Assembly (NCBI RefSeq): GCF_022376445.1
Contig: NW_025955696.1
Span: forward strand, 1-14,199
Direction: 5' to 3'
From: Fomitopsis serialis
Lineage: Eukaryota > Basidiomycota > Agaricomycetes > Polyporales > Fomitopsidaceae
Length of the DNA: 14,199 bases
Shown in pieces: positions 8,730 to 14,199 of the stretch. The position numbers and the translations under genes are program-made. The notes beneath the pieces are model-generated. The model saw only the letters and a list, made by a program, of their open reading frames with translations. It did no database searches and had not been told where the DNA came from. Every line of letters starts with the position of its first letter. Positions within the stretch are counted from its first letter, which is position 1.

Positions 8730-9612
8730 CTAGACGGTGTAGATGTAATACTAGCAGATGTAACACTAGGTGACGATTAGAATCGTATGACTGGAAGATA
8801 CAACAGTCCACCGTGAACGTGTCGCTGTGATAGCGGCGATGCAAAGAAGATATACGCAGGACTCACCAGGCGCCGACTCACCAGGCACCTACTGCGAGCA
8901 CCACGAAAGAACCGCGGCAGGCGTCCAGATCAGTAGCATGACTACATTTATTGAGGCGATTACATATTGCATTTGCGAGGTTACACATAGCGTACGCATC
9001 TTCCGAAACCCACTAAAATCTACAGTATACAGACTCTACAATGCGATGAGTGACAGTGTCCGAGACGACAACGACGAGATTCGCGGCCTGACATGATGCA
9101 GCGCCGCCGGTGCAGGGTGAGGGTGAGTAACATTGACACAAGGTCAGCGACAGAGCGATGTGCGATCGACTAACAGAACAGTTAACAGCTTGCGGAAATT
9201 GGCGACGAAATGAAGGAGTGATCAGTCCGAGATTGATACAGTAAATGAAAGGCGAAACGCAGTGCGCGACGAAAGAAGACTTGGAACATGCCATAAACCG
9301 ACCTGGCCGCGCTGCAGCGGGTGTAAGTGCATTTCCCACCGGGTGCGACAAGAGCATTGTCCGGCGCAAGACGCCGCTGTCAGGGATCGACGGTTTGCTG
9401 GTATCCGGTCGAGGAAAGGCGGCGAGCGCAGCGAAATCGCAATTAAAGCGAGATACCTGCGAGCAATATATTCGAGGCTTGTTGGGGTATCGATGAGCAA
9501 AGGCGTCACAGCCTTCCGAGCGAACAGCTTTCTTCAGTAGAGCGCGAGCAGCGAGAGTTGACTTGCAAAGCAGTAGACAGCGAGCGGGAAAGAATGTTAA
9601 TGCAGTGTCGGT
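8730..9612. other. Region between convergent genes; mostly Mei2-like 3' UTR
   Basis: No gene is supported. A 12-mer GACTCACCAGGC is repeated at 8860-8871 and 8875-8886, and AGATGTAANACTAG occurs twice near 8741-8770. The region from about 9000 on probably holds the 3' UTR of the minus-strand Mei2-like gene. Open frames here occur on both strands and have no known motif. Confidence 0.45.
8947..8952 (-). terminator. Possible poly(A) signal AATAAA
   Basis: On the minus strand this reads AATAAA (TTTATT on plus), about 660 nt past the Mei2-like stop codon. If used, that 3' UTR would be long. Fungal poly(A) signals are degenerate, so a nearer site is equally possible. Confidence 0.25.
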
Positions 9613-12600
9613 CTAACGTTGGGCCATACGCGGAGGCCCCGGCCTGTGGTGATAGAGAGTCGAGCCGCCGCCGCCACCACCAGTATTACCGTCGCGCCTC
9701 TCGTGCCGGTAGTTGGCCCCAGGGACGAATAGAGCGCCGCGGTTATGCGAGCTTCTCTCCTTCCTGCGGAGATGCGTCGGCGCCGGGAAGGGCTCAGGGA
9801 GGCCTTGGTTCGGGCCGTCAGAGTAGAAGATCTTGGGGCGCCAGGACTCGCGTTCGTCCATGATGCAAGAGTTCTTGAACTTCTCGACGAGCGCCTCTTT
9901 GCCCCTATTTGAAGGTAAGCGAATAGAACGGGTGGAAATCGACAATGACGTACTGATAGGTCGCGTAGCACATCTGGAGGACCTTCTCACTCGAGTACAT
10001 GTTCCTGCGTATGCCCATAAGCCTACACGAAAATACGGAACGGAATAACGTGCAGACTGACCACTTGACACCCAACTGGGTCTTTGCGAAGTGCAACAAG
10101 TCTCCAACGGTGATGAAGTTGACAAACGCATATCCAACGTTGCACCCTAGGCTCCTCATGAGCTCAACGAACCCTCCGACGACCCGCGGAACACACGCAC
10201 CGTTTTGGAAGTCCATCCGCAGGTACAAGAAATCAATGCGCCTCGAACAGACCCTTGCGATGAACGTCAAAAGGTCCCTGTCGCTCATCTTGTTCGGGAT
10301 GTTCTTGATCATCACCGTCGTCCGCATGTCCTTGCCCAACTCGATCGCTTCGATGTTCAGCTGGTTCTTCTCACTGATATTGTTGTTCAGGTTCATGTTC
10401 GCGGACATACGGCCGTCCATGGCGCAAGGCTCGTACGTCGATCCGCGGGGTATATGGGGACGCGTTGAAGACGACGGCGGGTAGCGAGGGAACACATCCG
10501 CGTCGATTGGGCTGAGGTCGGGTCGCTGGGCGTTCCGCTGTGGTCTCCTTGGGCTGGGAGGCAGCGCAGTGGACAAGTTGTGTCCGCTCCTAGGAGACGG
10601 AGGAAGATAATACTCCACGTTCGCAGCCGGCGGGGCGCCGCGCGCCCAGTGGTCTCCAGCACCGGCGTTAAAGTTCGGGCCCAGATACTGCTGGGGCATG
10701 TACTGGTAACCGTAAGTCGGCGCTGGTCCTCCGTGCTGAGCGGCGGCGGTTTCGGGGTGGAGATATAGCGAGGGATCGTAGGTCTGAATCGTACGCGGTT
10801 GCCGTGTCATGTCGTCCGCGTCAGGTCCAATGCTGATGCTCCTCGGCCTCAAAGGGGTCTGCGGGGTGGCGGGAACCTGTTCAATGGGTTCATGAACCTG
10901 TATATGGGGAGTGAAGTGACATACCTTGCCAACAGCATCAAAGAACAGGTCATTCGACGACCGCCTGTTGTGCTCCTGCGGAGACTCCCTTCCTCTCAAC
11001 CTGCGGACCGCGTCAGGGGCGCCCATGTTCTCGCTCGCGCTGACGCTGCGCGGACGAACGCGGCCTATGAAGCGATCGTCAGTCGCATCATCAGCTGTCA
11101 AATGACCGACGCACCTTCGGTCCATCGCATCTCTCTGTCGATCTGCACTGAGCTAGGAGAAGTCTCGGCGGGCGGGAAGACCTGCGAGTATGCGGCCGGC
11201 CTGGACGGAGAATGGGACTGGTACGGCGAAGAAGGCTGGAGCGGCGACTCCAGTTGGATCGACGTCTTATAGAGCCGGAGACGCACGCCCATGAAGGTGC
11301 GTTCGTTGAGGGCTCTGTAGGCATTCGCAGCATCACGAACGTCATAGAATTCTACATGATAGACCTGTATTTGGGCAGGCTGTGTTAAACGGGCCCGAAG
11401 AATGATTCGCACTGCTTACCTGATCTTGAGGCTCGGTCGCCTCGAAAGATAGCAATTCGCCGAACGAAGAAAGGACGTTTTGCAGAGAAGACGGCTCGAA
11501 ACGTCTGTCTTCGAAAGAGACGTATAGCGTCCCGTCGGTCTCGTCGACGAACGAAGATTTTCCGGTGATCTATAAAGCGGTCACGGCCAACAAAACCAGA
11601 AGATGGGAACAGACGCGACGAAAGGTAGTTAGCGGCTCATCTCGAAGGCGCAGTTAGTCATATACTCACCGTCTCTAACCTCTCGGGAGTGATGAACATC
11701 GCCTCCAGACGCACTTCTTCCAGGCCGTATAGAGCTTGACTCGAGATCTGGCGCCTAGCCCGTACAGCATGACGGATGTTGTAGTACGCCAAAACGACAA
11801 TGCCGTGCGTTTCCTGGTACCGCACCCATATGCCTTTGATATCACCCGTCGACGCGAATACATCCCGGAGCTTAGCCGACGGGGCGGAAGGCGGAACGTT
11901 ACGGACCTAGGGGCATACAGTGAGTATATGCGTTCGTATGCATAAGGAGACATCCCAAAGGATCACTCACCAGCAGAAACCGGCTGGAGTGCGTCTCCTC
12001 ACGAGTCTCACAAAAATCAAACGACGGCGTCTGTGGTGTGGCGGCATCGCCAGCGATGATAGGGGTCTCCAAGACCGCCTTTCTCTCGTCGCGCGGAGTA
12101 ATGTCGACGCTGGAGAGACCCGCCTCTAAAGCAGATACAGCCTCCTGACCAATGCTCGCCGGCGACTTTGCATATCCCGAATCGGACGACATAGACTGCG
12201 AGCGGGTGCTTGTCGGCGTGAGGTAGCCACCGTGCGGGAGAGATGTATGCCCCTTCATCGCCGTTGGAGAGTCGGGCATGTTGTGGACCCAGCGAAGTGG
12301 CGAGTTGGCCTCCGGAGGAGTCGAGGGTCCGTCACAGGGATTGGAGTTGAAGGAAGACGACGGCGTCAACGGAGGAGTGAGCAGCGCGGTAGGGCGGCAG
12401 GGCGAGCCTGAGGTGCTGCGCTTGCTCGGGGAAGGGTACTTGCTTTTCGTCGGCGTCATCGGCGTCGCGGCGAGGTCGAGAGGGCGGAGATGAGGTCGGT
12501 AGCGCGCCTGCAGTCTCTGTGCGAGATGCGGAGGAGCAGAGCCATGTTCAGTCGGCACCCTGGTAGTAGTGTATATTAGAGCGCGGTGAAATTGCACCAG

Positions 12601-12815
12601 AGGCGCATATATGCGCTGAAAGCGACGTACCAGATGTTTGGGAGGGACGGAGAGGAGTGGATGCGTGTGTTGGCGGGGCGTGCGTTAGTATTTTGGCTCT
12701 GGTGAAGTGCGGATGAACGAGATGTCAGCTGCATCCACATGTACGATGGGATATATGCGCGTACCTCTTCAGCCTGAAGAGACAAGGTCGGGAAAGGGAC
12801 GGGAGAGCGGTCCAT
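9613..12815 (-). CDS. mei2: Mei2-like RNA-binding protein with three RRM domains
   Basis: This is a homologue of the Mei2 family. In fission yeast, Mei2 binds RNA through its C-terminal RRM and switches cells into meiosis; the role here is inferred. Eleven exons are 12815-12765, 12698-12631, 12559-11971, 11906-11670, 11569-11420, 11364-11115, 11064-10925, 10876-10201, 10146-10062, 10004-9954 and 9904-9613. All ten introns are GT-AG (48-100 nt), and the phases match to give 862 residues. Residues 1-230 are disordered and rich in SP/TP sites (for example TPPLTPSSSF). RRM1 is about 231-310 (FLLVRNVPP, GIVVLAYYNIRHA), RRM2 about 328-398 (GTLYVSFEDRRFEP), and the conserved Mei2-type RRM3 about 675-790 (RNP2 VMIKNIP, RNP1 VGYAFVNF, then MYSSEKVLQMCYATYQGKEA). 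A glycine-rich tail follows. The start is supported by IHSSPSLPNIW across the second junction. No break is seen. Confidence 0.93.
10005..10061 (-). other. Frame-preserving, stop-free intron 9 of the Mei2-like gene
   Basis: The intron is 57 nt, with an off-consensus donor GTCAGT and acceptor CGCAG, phase 2, splitting the Trp of GVKWNMYSSEK. If retained it would insert 19 residues in RRM3 without a stop codon. The weaker donor makes some retention more likely than at the other sites. Confidence 0.75.
10147..10200 (-). other. Frame-preserving, stop-free intron 8 of the Mei2-like gene
   Basis: The intron is 54 nt, with donor GTGCGT and acceptor CCTAG, phase 1, splitting the Gly of the DFQNGCNVGYAF motif. 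If retained it would insert 18 residues right before RNP1 of RRM3 without a stop codon. The family's conserved motif shows that the spliced form is the standard one. Confidence 0.8.
10877..10924 (-). other. Frame-preserving, stop-free intron 7 of the Mei2-like gene
   Basis: The intron is 48 nt, with donor GTATGT and acceptor AACAG, phase 0. Unspliced it would add 16 residues (VCHFTPHIQVHEPIEQ, with the junction at GK/VPAT) without a stop. It lies in the linker between RRM2 and RRM3. Confidence 0.75.
12603..12616. repeat. 14-bp perfect palindrome in an intron
   Basis: GCGCATATATGCGC is its own reverse complement. It lies in the second intron (12630-12560) of the Mei2-like gene. It could be a dimeric protein site or chance; nothing else supports a function. 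Confidence 0.6.
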
Positions 12816-14199
12816 TAGTACAGCAAGCGGGGTGAGTAGCAGCTAGCGGGAACAAAGTCGCTTGCGGGCCGAGAAAGGCAAGGCGAGTGGGTAAACGGCG
12901 AGGCGCGCGGTACAAGGGGATTTTGCAATACACTTCCAATTTGACAAAACAAAACGAGGGGCGGCGAGACGCAAGAGGGGGGTGGCGGGCGAAAGCAAGG
13001 ACGGCGGGTGGCAGCGAGCGAGCAGCGGGGATATATATACGGTCGGGGCGGACGGGAGGATGGTGTCATGCGTCGGGGGCGGGACGAGACGTGCAGCGAG
13101 AGAAGAGGGAAGCCCTGCGGGGGCAGGAGATCGCACAGATCCGGGCGAAGTGGCAGGCGACCGCGCACGGGCTGCCGTCTGCTCTTTTGAGCGGTGGATC
13201 CCGCCGCGACGTTGTGCGCTCGATGGCAGCTCGCCGTCCCCACGCGAGGGCTGCGTCGTGGGACAGCCTCGACAGCTCGGTCCCAGTTGCACGCGCGCCA
13301 CAGTTTCCGGAACACGCTCTCGGCCAGTCCTTGCGAGCGCTCGCTCCAGACGTTTATTTGCCTAGCATTTCCTCGGCTGCCGCTCCACCAGCGCGAACCT
13401 ACCGTTTGCGGCCGCGCTCCGTGTCATTTGGAGACGACACCGTCGACTCGACTGCGGCTTCTCCGCCACGGCGCGCGGTGCACACCACCACAATGTGCGC
13501 GCATCGACGCCTTGTATTTCATCACAAGCCCAGCCGTGCACAAGCAACTGCCGGCCAACCGTCCTGCAGCAAAAGGTACAGCTTCCGCGTTTGGTCAGAT
13601 TGTTTCCGTCGACTGCAGGGAAGCTCGTCCTGACACACATCTTGCAAGCCTATCCATGAGAGCCCGTGGGGCGTGGTATGTCACGGCGCGTTGATCCAGC
13701 TCTAGACTTGGCCCGGGGAATCTGCACCCCAGAACGCAGACCTCTGCAAGGAAGCCCGGACCCAACAAGCAGAGAGGTTCGAGATCTGGGTGACATCAAC
13801 GGCGCGATGTCATGCCTGGCTGGGACAGGCAGTACCGTCGGCACAGGGCTGCATCAGCCAATGACAGGCGTGCCTTCACGCACAAGAGTCAGGCGTCAAG
13901 ATGGGGCCAGCGAGGAACAGATCGCACGCACCAGCCTCCGCCCGCACAAGGTTCAATGAAACGTTCGAAATGACAGCACCTTCCAAAGCCGGGAGCATCC
14001 CTAGACTCCTCCCACGCCACAAGCGCGTATTTCTCCTCGCGACGGGAGTACATAAATCGCGCACAGCCCGACGCCTCTGTCGCTACAGCACTAGTGATCG
14101 CCCCCGTTTCAGCAGAGATTACAAGACCTTTTTTGATCCTGAGGCGAACAAGGGAAGGTGACCTTTGCGGTGAAGGTTCATGTTTCAATCAATAGGCAT
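12816..14199. other. Upstream region of the Mei2-like gene, no supported gene
   Basis: The stretch from 12816 to about 13030 is pyrimidine-rich on the minus strand and probably forms the 5' UTR and core promoter. The stretch 13030-14199 is GC-rich with overlapping open frames on both strands, the longest being 248 codons (12887-13633, plus). None has a recognisable motif, and the longest begins inside the putative 5' UTR. No tRNA-like fold was found; a GGTTCGA word near 13777 lacks a matching T stem. A gene entering from beyond 14199 cannot be excluded. Confidence 0.45.
13030..13040 (-). promoter_or_regulatory. TATA-like element upstream of the Mei2-like gene
   Basis: On the minus strand this reads GTATATATATC, about 215 nt before the ATG at 12815. 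It is followed on that strand by a C- and T-rich tract, a common fungal core promoter layout. This would give a 5' UTR of roughly 180 nt. Confidence 0.45.

Noticed and set aside
12887..13633. Plus-strand open frame of 248 codons
   Set aside because: No known motif, low-complexity Arg/Ala-rich sequence, and it starts within the likely 5' UTR of the minus-strand Mei2-like gene. GC-rich DNA gives long chance frames.
13765..13800. GGTTCGA word resembling a tRNA B box
   Set aside because: The bases on each side cannot form a T stem, and no acceptor or anticodon arms are found.

Overview
The window looks like nuclear DNA of a basidiomycete fungus, most likely an Agaricomycete near the polypores. 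The grounds are many GT-AG introns of 48-100 nt, GC-rich third positions, an F-box/leucine-rich protein of the mushroom type, a fungal Helitron helicase and a Mei2-like RNA-binding protein. No bacterial features were seen. All names rest on motifs and remembered family patterns, because no database search was possible.

Layout. Positions 1-401 look like a solo or 3' LTR of a copia-like retrotransposon, cut at its first base by the window edge. Positions 402-2200 hold no supported gene: a purine-rich stretch, a GC-rich zone of imperfect repeats (about 880-1360), and a 26-nt imperfect direct repeat. A (TAC)n microsatellite lies at 2213-2271. A two-exon F-box protein gene runs on the minus strand (4029-2300). 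Behind it on the same strand is a possible small three-exon gene of unknown function (4651-4167). On the plus strand, 4942-6819 encodes the Pif1-like helicase half of a Helitron transposase; the replication-initiator half is missing and one frameshift lies near the surviving N-terminus.

Positions 7242-8729 carry a nine-exon aldo-keto reductase gene with its TATA box and catalytic residues still visible. It has an in-frame stop and three small indels, so it is probably a recent pseudogene (or contains sequence errors). It converges on a complete minus-strand Mei2-like gene (12815-9613), rebuilt here as 11 exons that join in frame to 862 residues with three RRM domains. Its upstream region (12816-14199) shows a TATA-like element and no supportable gene.

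The genes do not form a pathway. The Mei2-like gene is the one clearly conserved, intact regulatory gene. The F-box gene belongs to a fast-expanding family. Positions 1-7000 otherwise read as accessory, transposon-marked sequence. The main points for follow-up are three consecutive frame-preserving, stop-free introns in the Mei2-like gene, the decayed reductase, the unidentified small gene, and the GC-rich repeat zone.
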